64,000 nt of DNA. Origin: Bacteroidota bacterium. GTDB lineage: Bacteria > Bacteroidota > Bacteroidia > Chitinophagales > Chitinophagaceae. The translations under genes and the position numbers were made by a program. The stretch lies in the NCBI GenBank assembly GCA_016711825.1, contig JADJSG010000005.1, positions 1-64,000 on the forward strand, written 5' to 3'. Positions 51,124 to 60,297 of this stretch are shown here, one piece after another. Every line of letters begins with the position of its first letter. The first letter of the stretch is position 1. The notes under the pieces are model-generated. The model had not been told where the DNA came from and made no database searches. It saw only the letters and a program-made list of their open reading frames with translations.

Positions 51124-52116
51124 ATGAAATATTATATCATTTCTATCGCACTGATGCTTTTTTCTTTGCATGCCTTGAGCCAAGTTACCCCTTGGTATTA
51201 TGGTGGCAAATCGGACGGGCATGCGAGTGTAGCATTCAACAATTTTACCCCTACCACCTTAGCCCACCAAGTTTGTTATACAGGCCACAAGGGAGATGGT
51301 AGCAGTATGTTTGGTGCCAATAATTATACTCCTACTGCTTTACCCCACCAGGTAGCTTATGCAGGCTTTAAAGGCGATGGCAGTAGCATGTCTGAGTTCA
51401 ATAATTTTACCCCTACTTCCTTGTCCCATTTTACCGCATACCAGGGCTTTAAAGGTGATGGAAGTACAGTAAGTGGCATCAATCATTTTACCCCTACTAT
51501 CGTGAAACAATATGTAGCCTATTTTGGAGGCAAAGGTGATGGATGGAGCAATGAACTCGCACAAGCATGGCCTTTACCATTGGTACTGGTAAGCTTTGAT
51601 GGCATTGCAGAAAAAGATCATAATCTACTCAACTGGAAAACCTCCATGGAGGAAAATGTGGATTATTTTTTACTCGAAAAAAGTAAAGATGCCAATGAGT
51701 TTAAATCAATTGCCCAGGTAAATGCCGTTGGTTTTTCTAAAAGTGAAAGCCAATACAGTTACAACGATCGGGAAGATATCTATGGGGTAAATTATTACCG
51801 ACTCAAAATGACGGATAATGATACGAAATTTACCTATTCAAAAATCATCCGACTCATCAACGAACAATTCGATTACGACATTACCCTATCGCCGAATCCT
51901 GCCAATGACAACATTCGACTCAGTTTTTCGAAAGCATTAGACAAGGCATCCAAAATGCTTATTTATGACATGAATGGCAAAATCGTTGCATCTTCCATCA
52001 TTGAGAAAGATGAAAGTGTAAAAAATATAAATATCAGCGCTTTAAGTAGTGGTAAATATATTATACAACTAAACACTGCCAACGAAAATGTGAATTTTCC
52101 TTTTATTAAGCAATAA
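51124..52116 (+). CDS. T9SS cargo protein with four 27-residue tandem repeats
   Basis: Intact, 330 residues. Signal peptide MKYYIISIALMLFSLHALSQ. Residues 25-132 are four tandem 27-residue units starting Y-x-G-x-K-x-D-G and carrying NNFTPTxLxHQ, for example YAGFKGDGSSMSEFNNFTPT; a fifth partial unit (YFGGKGDGWS) follows. Then comes LPLVLVSFDGIAEKDHNLLN, VDYFLLEKSKDANEFKSIAQ and VNYYRLKMTDND, a module shared with the lamin-tail protein. The end is a type A sorting domain (LSPNPANDNIRLSFSKALDK to LSSGKYIIQLNTANENVNF). It is exported to the surface by the type IX system. The repeat family is not one I recognise. Confidence 0.85.
   Translation: MKYYIISIALMLFSLHALSQVTPWYYGGKSDGHASVAFNNFTPTTLAHQVCYTGHKGDGSSMFGANNYTPTALPHQVAYAGFKGDGSSMSEFNNFTPTSLSHFTAYQGFKGDGSTVSGINHFTPTIVKQYVAYFGGKGDGWSNELAQAWPLPLVLVSFDGIAEKDHNLLNWKTSMEENVDYFLLEKSKDANEFKSIAQVNAVGFSKSESQYSYNDREDIYGVNYYRLKMTDNDTKFTYSKIIRLINEQFDYDITLSPNPANDNIRLSFSKALDKASKMLIYDMNGKIVASSIIEKDESVKNINISALSSGKYIIQLNTANENVNFPFIKQ
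51196..51519 (+). repeat. 81-bp coding tandem repeat, 4 units
   Basis: Codes for residues 25-132 of the T9SS protein. The units share the frame Y-x-G-x-K-G-D-G-x(7)-N-x-[FY]-T-P-T and differ at silent and variable positions, so they are diverged, not recent, copies. Confidence 0.8.
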
Positions 52117-52140
52117 TTTTCATTCAGTATTTAAAATACG

Positions 52141-52179
52141 AGAAGCTGCAAGAATCATTGATTGCAGCTTCTTTTTTTT
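52141..52179 (+). terminator. Terminator behind the repeat protein gene
   Basis: AGAAGCTGCAA (52141-52151) pairs perfectly with TTGCAGCTTCT (52162-52172) and eight T follow. It also overlaps the last codons of the convergent membrane-protein gene. Confidence 0.85.
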
Positions 52180-53624
52180 GTATAAAACTGTATGAGCTCA
52201 TACAAAAGAAATGCTAATACCAAATACCCAAACATGGCATTATAAGTGGCGCCTTTACCAGAATAAATCAACAATGAGGTGGCAGATAAAGGAAGTGATA
52301 CAAGTATCAATTTTACATAGCTTGACTTTTTTTGATAAATAAAAAAAATGAACCCCAGCAATGCTACAAACCCCATAAAGGGAATGGGCAAGGTAGTACT
52401 GCAAATTTTGAGAAAGCGCTGTCCAAGTATTTTTAAATACCACATAGGATGATGCTGAATATCGTTGAGCACCTTTTCTTTTACCACAGACTCATACTGT
52501 GGAATTTCATCAAATTTAATATAATACAAATGAGCACTGTCGTAATAATTATCCGTATACAACTTGCCTGAATAGTTGAGATGCATTTGATAACGCTCAT
52601 TCAATATGGGTACTGCATATGCATAAGCTACGGTATCATTCCAGGCATAGCCAAACTGTTGGTCATAATCGCCTAATCCACAAAAAATTGGATGCCATAG
52701 TTTATGTCCTGCAATTTTTTGACCATTATAAACATGTCCAGCTTTGCTAGCTACCAACTGCTTCGTCTTTTCATATTTTACATCAAAATGCCTTTGGATC
52801 AGCTTTTTTCCACCAGCAAAAAAAAGAATTGCCAACAGCAGCAACATGCTTTTAGAAATACCCCCAAGACTTGAAGACCATAAAATCATCATCAGTAAAC
52901 AAGCAAAAACAATTGAAATTTCATTCCGAATTTCACTACAAAAAGCAAGCACCAAACTAGCTATGACAACCATCAGAATGGACTTTCCTAAATTCGTAGC
53001 CGGATTCAAAAGGGTTGGCAACAGCAAGCCCATGACAATAAAAAACACACTTGCCTGCAAAGCAAAAATATTTTCATTTCTGAATACTTCGTAATGAAAA
53101 TATGGGGTTATTAATATCAAACTACAAAGTATCAAACCAATGAGGGGATGCTTGCTAACATAAAAACCATGAAACAGCAAACACAAACCCAATAGAAAAA
53201 AGAGTGTATTAAATAATTTTAAAGAAGGATTTTGTGCAGTGCCCTTTACAACTGCATCAGGCATATAGCAGCCTATACGAGCATGTTCACCCAAACGCGA
53301 CCAATGCTTATACTCCATGATTAAATCTTTGCCATGCATGGCTATTTCATTTTTTGCACCTAAACTTGAATAATTTAATTGGGTATCTAAAGTTGCCAGT
53401 GGAAAAAAGCCTGTATAGTAATAAAAATAAAAAAACTTAGAGGCATAATGATGTTCAAAACCGGAAGCATCTTTTCGGGTTTGCAATTGACTATTAAATG
53501 GAACAAAAAAAGATAATGTATAAAGTATAGCCACTGATAAAAAAATACCTATCATCACACTTCTATAAAACTTACGTGTAAGGAATGTTTGGTTGATGGT
53601 CGATGCTGGATTGTGGTAACTCAT
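52155..53624 (-). CDS. Polytopic membrane protein of unknown function
   Basis: Intact, 489 residues with about ten membrane helices (VMIGIFLSVAILYTLSFFV, LFFLLGLCLLFHGFYV, LIGLILCSLILITPYF, ILMVVIASLVLAFC, MLLLLAILFFAGG, FMGFVALLGFIFFIY, TYNAMFGYLVLAFLLYELIQ). A large soluble loop after the first helix holds EHHYASKFFYFYYYTGF, and another near residues 290-390. The layout recalls GT-C glycosyltransferase-like or O-antigen-type membrane proteins, but no Asp-Asp or DxE motif is obvious in the first loop, so I leave the function open. Its ATG overlaps the stop of the SGNH hydrolase gene by one base (TAATG), so the two are translationally coupled. Confidence 0.7.
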   Translation of the reverse strand: MSYHNPASTINQTFLTRKFYRSVMIGIFLSVAILYTLSFFVPFNSQLQTRKDASGFEHHYASKFFYFYYYTGFFPLATLDTQLNYSSLGAKNEIAMHGKDLIMEYKHWSRLGEHARIGCYMPDAVVKGTAQNPSLKLFNTLFFLLGLCLLFHGFYVSKHPLIGLILCSLILITPYFHYEVFRNENIFALQASVFFIVMGLLLPTLLNPATNLGKSILMVVIASLVLAFCSEIRNEISIVFACLLMMILWSSSLGGISKSMLLLLAILFFAGGKKLIQRHFDVKYEKTKQLVASKAGHVYNGQKIAGHKLWHPIFCGLGDYDQQFGYAWNDTVAYAYAVPILNERYQMHLNYSGKLYTDNYYDSAHLYYIKFDEIPQYESVVKEKVLNDIQHHPMWYLKILGQRFLKICSTTLPIPFMGFVALLGFIFFIYQKKSSYVKLILVSLPLSATSLLIYSGKGATYNAMFGYLVLAFLLYELIQFYTKKRSCNQ

Positions 53625-54385
53625 TATTGTATATCCATTTTTTTTTGCACCAACACTTGCTCAATGGCTTGTTTCCAAATCAGATACCCCTGTGCATTTA
53701 AATGTATGCCATCTGCCAATGCAAAAGCAGGATTTCGCTGATGATTGACATTGATTTGTGGATTGATATCAATCCATGTAACCTTGCTGAGTTGAGCTAA
53801 TCGTTGGTTTAAACTATCCACTTTCAGATTATATTCGAGATAGTTTGGATAGGAAGCTGTGACATAAAAACATTTAGTGATGACAATTTCAGGGATGGCG
53901 CTTTCTAATTGCTTTACAATAAGGGTCACATTATGATAAATGGAATCAATGGGTATTTTTTTCAATAAATCATTCGCCCCAGCCTCTATAAAACAAATTT
54001 GGGGATTCAGCATTTTCACATATTGTAAACGATGAAGATAACCCTCAGTAATATCTGACCCTATACCCTGATTAGCTATATCATGTCTATTGAGCAACTC
54101 ATGCCATTCTACACGTTGGGTAAATGAACTGCCAAGCATCACCATTTGAACATTACGCGGTTGATACACTTCAAACAAAGCTGTTTGCTCCTTATAAAGC
54201 GGATTATCATCAAACTTCAAGGTATCTTGATAGGACAATGCCATTTCCCTTTTTGATTTGGCATTTGAAATATTTCGCTGAATATTAAGTAATAAAAAAA
54301 TACAAACTACATTGCTAAGCATCAACACGATGATGATTTTTTTGGAAGTCCAAAAAACGGGAGTAGGTTGATTGCTATTGCTCAT
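53624..54385 (-). CDS. Membrane-anchored SGNH/GDSL-type hydrolase
   Basis: Intact, 253 residues. A signal anchor lies at residues 16-35 (KIIIVLMLSNVVCIFLLLNI), the rest is periplasmic. SGNH blocks: VMLGSSFTQ (block I, nucleophile Ser87; the usual GDS Asp is Ser86), HDIANQGIGSDIT (block II Gly), IEAGANDLL (block III Asn138) and LADGIHLNAQGYLIWK (block V Asp and His). Such enzymes remove acyl groups from sugars or lipids. Coupled to the following membrane protein, which suggests a joint role in modifying a surface glycan or lipid; that is inference. Confidence 0.87.
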   Translation of the reverse strand: MSNSNQPTPVFWTSKKIIIVLMLSNVVCIFLLLNIQRNISNAKSKREMALSYQDTLKFDDNPLYKEQTALFEVYQPRNVQMVMLGSSFTQRVEWHELLNRHDIANQGIGSDITEGYLHRLQYVKMLNPQICFIEAGANDLLKKIPIDSIYHNVTLIVKQLESAIPEIVITKCFYVTASYPNYLEYNLKVDSLNQRLAQLSKVTWIDINPQINVNHQRNPAFALADGIHLNAQGYLIWKQAIEQVLVQKKMDIQ

Positions 54386-54724
54386 AAGAAAACCAAATAT
54401 TGTACGTGGTATAGAATATTACTTCAAATATAAAATTATTTGTCAAAGTATCTATTGCATCAAGAAGCATTTTATAAATACTTGCCAGGTAAAGGCTTGC
54501 TAAAAATAAGGCCTTGTGAATCTCAAACATATCAATCATCCTTAACAAAAGGTGAATTAGCCACCATAACAATCAATAAATGACCAAGCAGATGAAGATA
54601 TATTAAATCGCAAGCATCCACCATGTGAAGTAGCGAATCATTGGCTTTTAAACATGAAAATCTTTGTTAAATGATAGAAATTCAAGGTGCACACTATACC
54701 AAAAGGTTGTAAATTGCGCGCTGT
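54386..54724. other. Divergent intergenic region, nothing recognised
   Basis: 339 bases between divergent genes. A short minus-strand frame here has no start context or family and is left out. The promoters of both neighbours should lie here. Confidence 0.45.
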
Positions 54725-56089
54725 ATGAATAAACTTAACGTAGTTATATTGCTTTTGTGCCTAACATTTTCAGTTCAGCAACTGAGCGCACAAAGTGAAA
54801 CTTTAGATAAAATCATTGCCATAGTAGGTGACAAAATCATTTTAAGATCTGAAATCGATGCCGCTTTTGACGACTATAGACGCGAAAACCCTTCAATACC
54901 TGACAGTTTTAAATGTCAGCTGATGGAACAAACCTTATTACAAAAAGTACTGATTGAGCAAGCAGCACTCGACAGTGTGATTGTCAGCGACGAAGAAATT
55001 GAAGGAGCCCTTGAAAATCGTATCCGATACTTCATTAGTATGTATGGCACTGAAGAAAAGCTTGAAGAGATGGCTGGCAAAACAGTGTATCAATTGAAAG
55101 ATGACTACAGACCTATGTTTCGCGACAAGTTAATAGCTGATCGTATGCAAAATCAAGTGATGTCCAATATCAAAATCACACCACAAGAGGTAAAGGCTTT
55201 TTATGAAAAAATACCAAAAGATAGTTTACCCTTTTATCCTTCGATGGTAGAAGTTGGCCATATTGTGTTTAAACCCAATGTAAACAAAGAAGTTGAAGAA
55301 TATGCGATACAACAATTGCGCGATTTAAGAAAAGAAATCGTTACTGGCCGGGCTACTTTTGAGTTGATGGCAATGACTAAAAGTGAAGACCCTGGAAGTA
55401 AAGACAATGGCGGTGAATTGGGTGTGATGGGACGTGACGAATTAGACCCTGAGTTTGCCGCTGCAGCCTTCAAACTCCAAAACGGCGAAATGAGCGATGT
55501 TGTAAAATCAAGTTATGGTTTTCATATCATACAAATGGTCAATAGACAAGGTGAAAAGGCCAAGCTAAGACATATTCTGATTAAACCCCTTATCACAAGT
55601 GACGTGATTAAAATCACCCTCGAAAAAGCAGACAGTGTGCGTGCGCAACTGATTAGTGGCACCCTTAAATTTTCGGAAGCAATCAACAAATATCACAGTG
55701 ATGATGCTACTAAATACACGGGTGGCATGTTTAGCGACCCCCAAACTGGTGGTTCACTCATACCGATCGAAAGCCTTGAACCTTCAGTGGCTATTTTGAT
55801 TAACGACATGAAGCCAGGTGAATTTTCAAAACCATACGAGTACAAAGATGAAAAAAGTGGAGACAGACTTGTTCGTATCGTATATTTAAAAAACAGAACA
55901 GAACCCCATAAAGCAAATTTAAAAGAGGATTATAGTAAAATTCAACAAGCAGCATTTGCAGAAAAACAAACATCCTTTTTATTAAAATGGCTTGACAGCC
56001 GCATTCCTACATTTTATATAAAAATAGATGAGGAATTTAACGACTGTCCAAATATTGCAAAATGGAATAACAATACGACCAAAAAATAA
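54725..56089 (+). CDS. SurA-like periplasmic peptidyl-prolyl isomerase
   Basis: Intact, 454 residues. Signal peptide MNKLNVVILLLCLTFSVQQL. The N-terminal chaperone part (LDKIIAIVGDKIILRSEIDA, QLMEQTLLQKVLIEQAALDS) is typical of SurA. Two parvulin (PpiC) domains follow: the first with MVEVGHIVFKPN, KDNGGELGVMGRDELDPEFA and SSYGFHIIQMVNRQGEKAKL; the second with KLRHILIKPL, INKYHSDDATKYTGGMFSDP and LEPSVAILINDMKPGEFSKP. It helps outer-membrane proteins fold on the way to the BAM complex. The MoxR gene follows 61 bases downstream. In Bacteroidota this kind of gene pair is common. Confidence 0.92.
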   Translation: MNKLNVVILLLCLTFSVQQLSAQSETLDKIIAIVGDKIILRSEIDAAFDDYRRENPSIPDSFKCQLMEQTLLQKVLIEQAALDSVIVSDEEIEGALENRIRYFISMYGTEEKLEEMAGKTVYQLKDDYRPMFRDKLIADRMQNQVMSNIKITPQEVKAFYEKIPKDSLPFYPSMVEVGHIVFKPNVNKEVEEYAIQQLRDLRKEIVTGRATFELMAMTKSEDPGSKDNGGELGVMGRDELDPEFAAAAFKLQNGEMSDVVKSSYGFHIIQMVNRQGEKAKLRHILIKPLITSDVIKITLEKADSVRAQLISGTLKFSEAINKYHSDDATKYTGGMFSDPQTGGSLIPIESLEPSVAILINDMKPGEFSKPYEYKDEKSGDRLVRIVYLKNRTEPHKANLKEDYSKIQQAAFAEKQTSFLLKWLDSRIPTFYIKIDEEFNDCPNIAKWNNNTTKK

Positions 56090-56150
56090 TATTGACCCCA
56101 AGAAATCAACGCAATAACCTTTCATCAATCATCTATAATTATTAATTAGC

Positions 56151-57107
56151 ATGTTTACATCAGACGTAGAAGCGGCCAAAGCATTACAACAAAAATTTAA
56201 AGCATTAAAAGATGCCATAGCACAAGTCATTGTTGGACAGCATGAAGTTATTGAGGGCTCACTCATAGCAATACTTTGCAACGGACACAGTTTGTTGGTA
56301 GGGGTACCTGGCCTGGCTAAAACCTTGTTGGTCAATACCATTGCTACGGTGTTAGATCTTGATTTTAAACGTATACAGTTCACACCCGATTTGATGCCCA
56401 GTGATATCATGGGTGCTGAAATTTTAGATGAACACAGAAATTTTAAGTTTATCAAAGGACCTCTTTTTTCAAATATTATATTGGCCGATGAAATCAATCG
56501 TACACCACCAAAAACACAAGCCGCTTTGTTAGAAGCTATGCAGGAACGTCATGTTACTATTGGCGGCGTGCTGCATCAGCTACCTGCACCTTTCTTTGTG
56601 TTGGCTACGCAAAATCCCATTGAACAAGAAGGTACTTACCCCTTGCCTGAAGCACAGCTCGATCGTTTTATGTTTAATATCTGGCTCGACTACCCAACTT
56701 TTCAGGAAGAATTACAAGTAGTAAAAAATACGACCTCAGAAAACAAAGTAACACTCAACAAAGTAATGACGGGTGCAGAGATTCTGTATTTTCAACAGTT
56801 GGTTAGACGAGTACCTGTCACAGACAATGTGATGGAATATGCAGTAGGCTTGGTTCATAAAACACGACCAAATGCACAAGGTTCTGACTTAGCCCGTACC
56901 TATATTTCATGGGGTGCCGGACCCCGTGCTTCGCAATACTTAATATTGGGAGCAAAATGTTACGCCTTGTTGCATGGTAAATTTAGCCCTGATATAGAAG
57001 ATGTGAAAGCGGTTGCCTTGCCCATATTACGACATAGGGTAGTACGCAATTACAAAGCAGAAGCTGAAGGACTCAGCATAGAAGAATTGATCAAGCGATT
57101 GATGTAG
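56151..57107 (+). CDS. MoxR-family AAA+ ATPase
   Basis: Intact, 318 residues. Walker A VGVPGLAKTLLVNTIA at 50-65, then LMPSDIMGAEIL, Walker B IILADEINRTPPKTQAALLE at 109-128, sensor 1 FFVLATQNPIEQEGTYPLPE and the arginine-finger region QLDRFMFNIWLDYP. The lid domain has YISWGAGPRASQYLILGAK. MoxR ATPases act as chaperones in maturation of protein complexes, usually with VWA-domain partners; no VWA or DUF58 gene follows here, since the next gene is convergent. It lies downstream of the SurA-like gene on the same strand. Confidence 0.93.
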   Translation: MFTSDVEAAKALQQKFKALKDAIAQVIVGQHEVIEGSLIAILCNGHSLLVGVPGLAKTLLVNTIATVLDLDFKRIQFTPDLMPSDIMGAEILDEHRNFKFIKGPLFSNIILADEINRTPPKTQAALLEAMQERHVTIGGVLHQLPAPFFVLATQNPIEQEGTYPLPEAQLDRFMFNIWLDYPTFQEELQVVKNTTSENKVTLNKVMTGAEILYFQQLVRRVPVTDNVMEYAVGLVHKTRPNAQGSDLARTYISWGAGPRASQYLILGAKCYALLHGKFSPDIEDVKAVALPILRHRVVRNYKAEAEGLSIEELIKRLM

Positions 57108-57327
57108 GAATGTGGATGATTCCTAATATAATTTTCCATTAAACATATCATGTAAATCGTTAAATTCAACTTTTTATAAAATGAATCATTGTATACAAAC
57201 GTATTTAACAAGTAGTTTGAAAAATATCGATAAGATGCTTACACAAGTTGCTATAGAGTAATAAGCAATTGAATTATTAATATGTAATTGGCATTAGCAG
57301 CAATTCAACTATTTTTATATCCCCTAT

Positions 57328-58620
57328 TTATTCAAAGAATAATTTTATTTCATCGATATTCAATCGCACTTTTAACCAATCTTCTATTTTCTTTTTGTCT
57401 GTTTTATTCCACGTTGTTGTTGAATGAAGGATGGCTAACCAAGCCACTTGCTGACTTGTATCATTGTGATTAATGACTTGTTGTAAGATACATGATTGAA
57501 TAAATGAATATTGTGTTTTCAATTCCCGATAAATTTGTTTGCTCAAAACATTCTGAGTGGATAAACTATCTGCTACTGTTTGAAGTTGCTGAATAATATG
57601 ATCTTTTTCTATAAGTATAGAAGTATGCTGATTTATTTGTTCGTTATTTTTATTGTCAGCAAGATAAGCGAACCCTTGTTGAATAATAAGTTGCGCTGTT
57701 TCAAGATTGTATTTTGATAATTTACTTTTCAAACTGGTAATTTCAGTTTCCTCAATTATCTGACCTCCATAAGTGAGTACCATTATTTTATTCTTTGGAT
57801 CGATATTTTTTTTGAGTAAGTAATCATTCGGAAATTTCGCTTCTGTTTCTATAAAAAGATTAGCACGTTTAAGAAATTTATTTTGCTGTACCATATCGTA
57901 ACCAAAATAAAGACTCGGTAAAATCGTAATGATTACAACAGCCCAAACAACTCTTTTTGCTTTCCTTTCATCTTCTTTTTTAGGTAATTGTTTATAGGGA
58001 AATTTTAAAATACGAGTGGTTACTAAGGTTGCCAATGCTATAAAAACAGTATTGATGATAAATAAATATATTGCTCCTAAAAAAAAACTAAATTGCAATG
58101 TGGCCAATCCATAACCTGCAGTGCAAAGTGGAGGCATCAATGCAGTAGCAATTGCGACGCCTGATATAACATTTCCTTTCATTTTACTCGACATGGCAAG
58201 AATTCCTGCTAAGCCACCAAATAACGCTATCATTACATCATAGATATTGGGTGTTGTTCGAGCCAGTATTTCGGAATGAGCTTCGTTAATTGGTGAAAGA
58301 AAAAAATAGACTGTTGAAGTCACCAACCCAATTGTTGTAGCAAATAAAAAAGTAAAAAATGATTTTTTAAGTAATGTCAAATCATTAATAGCCATACCAA
58401 AACCAAGTCCGATAATGGGGCCCATGAGCGGTGAAACCAACATGGCCCCAATGATTACAGCGGTAGAATTAACATTTAATCCAAGCGAAGCAATAAAAAT
58501 GGCAAATATCAAAATCCAAAGATTGGTACCTTTGAAATCAATACTGCTGTGTATATTTTTTATAACAGTTTGAATATCTTCACGTTCATCCGCTAGCCTA
58601 AATTTATCTAAAAAATTCAT
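57328..58620 (-). CDS. DUF389 membrane protein
   Basis: Intact, 430 residues. The N-terminal half has six to seven membrane helices with the family motif VNSTAVIIGAMLVSPLMGPI near residues 50-70, then FGMAINDLTLLKKSFFTFLF and KGNVISGVAIATALMPPLCT. The C-terminal half is a soluble, helical part (KYNLETAQLIIQQGFAYLAD, QLQTVADSLSTQNVLSKQIY). The DUF389 family (TIGR00341) is a conserved transporter-like membrane family without a fixed substrate. The gene follows the MscS-like and Fic genes on the same strand but with a gap of 285 bases. Confidence 0.87.
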   Translation of the reverse strand: MNFLDKFRLADEREDIQTVIKNIHSSIDFKGTNLWILIFAIFIASLGLNVNSTAVIIGAMLVSPLMGPIIGLGFGMAINDLTLLKKSFFTFLFATTIGLVTSTVYFFLSPINEAHSEILARTTPNIYDVMIALFGGLAGILAMSSKMKGNVISGVAIATALMPPLCTAGYGLATLQFSFFLGAIYLFIINTVFIALATLVTTRILKFPYKQLPKKEDERKAKRVVWAVVIITILPSLYFGYDMVQQNKFLKRANLFIETEAKFPNDYLLKKNIDPKNKIMVLTYGGQIIEETEITSLKSKLSKYNLETAQLIIQQGFAYLADNKNNEQINQHTSILIEKDHIIQQLQTVADSLSTQNVLSKQIYRELKTQYSFIQSCILQQVINHNDTSQQVAWLAILHSTTTWNKTDKKKIEDWLKVRLNIDEIKLFFE

Positions 58621-58905
58621 CCGTTTTTTACTTTATTTATTTTATACCTATACTAGCATTAGCGTAAATTGATACTTATTGAAAAATTTCTAGTTCTTAG
58701 GAAATATAAACCCAGTTGCGAAGCATCCCCTTTAAACCTTATTGTAAATGTATACTTTATTTTATAAAATCGTAGTGCGTATTTAGCATTATAACAATGT
58801 GAAAAATATTTCAGTCCAATAGACCTTTTACTGAATTGTGTTTAAATCCATTTGATTGACTTGTTTTTGTACCAGTATTAAAATGCATTTCTCTGGCATG
58901 TCCAT

Positions 58906-59421
58906 TTAATGATTCTTTTCTTCTTCGATTTGTTTTACAATAGCGAAAGACTTATAAAAAAAATGGGCATTGGGGATGGTGATTATTTCATGCTCATTGG
59001 TTTGTATATGAACAAAAAAATAATCTAAGTCGATGACTTCTCCTTCAAAATGACAGTCTTTGTCTAACACTTTAATGCTATTGCCAATTTTCACAGGATG
59101 ATTGAAAAAGATTAAAATGCTTGAAGTAATATTTGAGAGCAGTGACCATTGAGCAAAAAAAGCAATCCCTAAAGCCGTCAAAATAGTACTTGCAAATAAG
59201 GCAATTTCATTTTGTTTAAAACCCCAGATACCTGTAAGAATAATGATTGCAATGAGGGTTGTAAAAAACTGAAACGCTTTTATTGTCATTTTCCTTCTCC
59301 CTCTTTCTAATCGAGTTTTCTTTAAGAAATTATTGATGAGGTTTTTATAAACAAAATAGGAAATAATATAAATCACTAAGATGATAAAGGTTTCAAAAAG
59401 CTGAATGTTAAATGGTTTCAT
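58906..59421 (-). CDS. Small MscS-family mechanosensitive channel protein
   Basis: Intact, 171 residues. Three membrane helices (ETFIILVIYIISYFVYKNLI, FFTTLIAIIILTGIWGF, ALFASTILTALGIAFFAQWS), the last being the pore helix that leads into LLSNITSSILIFFNHPVKIG, the MscS beta domain, and DLDYFFVHIQTNEHEIITIP. It stops after this domain and so lacks the C-terminal vestibule of E. coli MscS (286 residues). It starts 6 bases after the Fic gene stop, so they are co-transcribed. Confidence 0.88.
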   Translation of the reverse strand: MKPFNIQLFETFIILVIYIISYFVYKNLINNFLKKTRLERGRRKMTIKAFQFFTTLIAIIILTGIWGFKQNEIALFASTILTALGIAFFAQWSLLSNITSSILIFFNHPVKIGNSIKVLDKDCHFEGEVIDLDYFFVHIQTNEHEIITIPNAHFFYKSFAIVKQIEEEKNH

Positions 59422-59427
59422 TATTTA

Positions 59428-60225
59428 TTATTTAGTACTTAAAGTCTTTTCTCTGTTGATACCAATAAGATTTATACTATCGTAAAGATATTGTGCATTG
59501 ATTAATAAGCGGTCGAGTTCTTGGTCAAAGAACTTTTCAGTATATTCATTCCATTGCTGAGGTTGTTTTAAAAGTTGTTTAAAACTATTCCCAAGTGTTG
59601 AGATGTATTCCTTTTTTTGCGTGGCATCATTGATAAAGATAGGAGGATACAAATCATACATCAACATCCAGTTTTTTGCAATTCTAGTAACCCTTCCATT
59701 CCCATCTGCAAAAGGATGTATCCTGATAAGTTCATGATGAAAATATATCGCTCTTATTATCGGATTCGGAATACTTTGAAATTGATAAAAGAGTGCTGAT
59801 ACTAATTGAGGAACCAACACGGGGTCGGGGCAAATGTGGGCACCAATTTGAACAAGTGTTTGTCTGTACCGATTTGGATGCATGGCATTGGTTTCTGGAG
59901 ATACCAATCGTAAAAGTTGAAACAGCTGCAACTCTTTGTCAAAATTATTGTGTAAAACAATCTCATCAATCACAAAGTCAAGTGATATTTTTAAATGATG
60001 TAAATACTCCTTAGCCTCTTCTTCACTTTGAGCTTCCATTTGTGCGTTTTTAATACCTACGAGTTCCTGAAGATTATGCATTCCCGCTAAATAGATATCT
60101 AACAGATCATCATCAAGGTGATATCGACTATAAATAATAAGTCTATAAATTGACTTTATGATTTGATCGATTTGATCAATTTTATGTTGCTTGATTTGAA
60201 TGATTTCAATAGGTAGTAATTCCAT
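59428..60225 (-). CDS. Fic family protein
   Basis: Intact, 265 residues. The Fic motif IHPFADGNGRVTRIAKNWM has all key residues (His170, Phe172, Gly174-Asn-Gly-Arg178), so AMP transfer to a target hydroxyl is expected. Upstream helices include LQLLRLV-type segments and HPNRYRQTLVQIGAHICPDP, the flap region, and RAIYFHHELIRIHPF. No clear inhibitory (S/T)xxxE(G/N) helix is seen in the N-terminus. No antitoxin FicA gene is adjacent, but a small uncharacterised gene lies 72 bases upstream and the MscS-like gene 6 bases downstream. Confidence 0.9.
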   Translation of the reverse strand: MELLPIEIIQIKQHKIDQIDQIIKSIYRLIIYSRYHLDDDLLDIYLAGMHNLQELVGIKNAQMEAQSEEEAKEYLHHLKISLDFVIDEIVLHNNFDKELQLFQLLRLVSPETNAMHPNRYRQTLVQIGAHICPDPVLVPQLVSALFYQFQSIPNPIIRAIYFHHELIRIHPFADGNGRVTRIAKNWMLMYDLYPPIFINDATQKKEYISTLGNSFKQLLKQPQQWNEYTEKFFDQELDRLLINAQYLYDSINLIGINREKTLSTK

Positions 60226-60297
60226 AATTATATTGTTTATGAGTTTGGAAATACGAATAAATCTAGTTTAAAGATTTGCTATTAAATGACACCACAT

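Noticed and set aside
54375..54572. 65-codon minus-strand frame upstream of the SGNH gene
   Set aside because: Overlaps the SGNH start, hydrophobic by AT-bias, no family recognised; more likely leader/promoter DNA.
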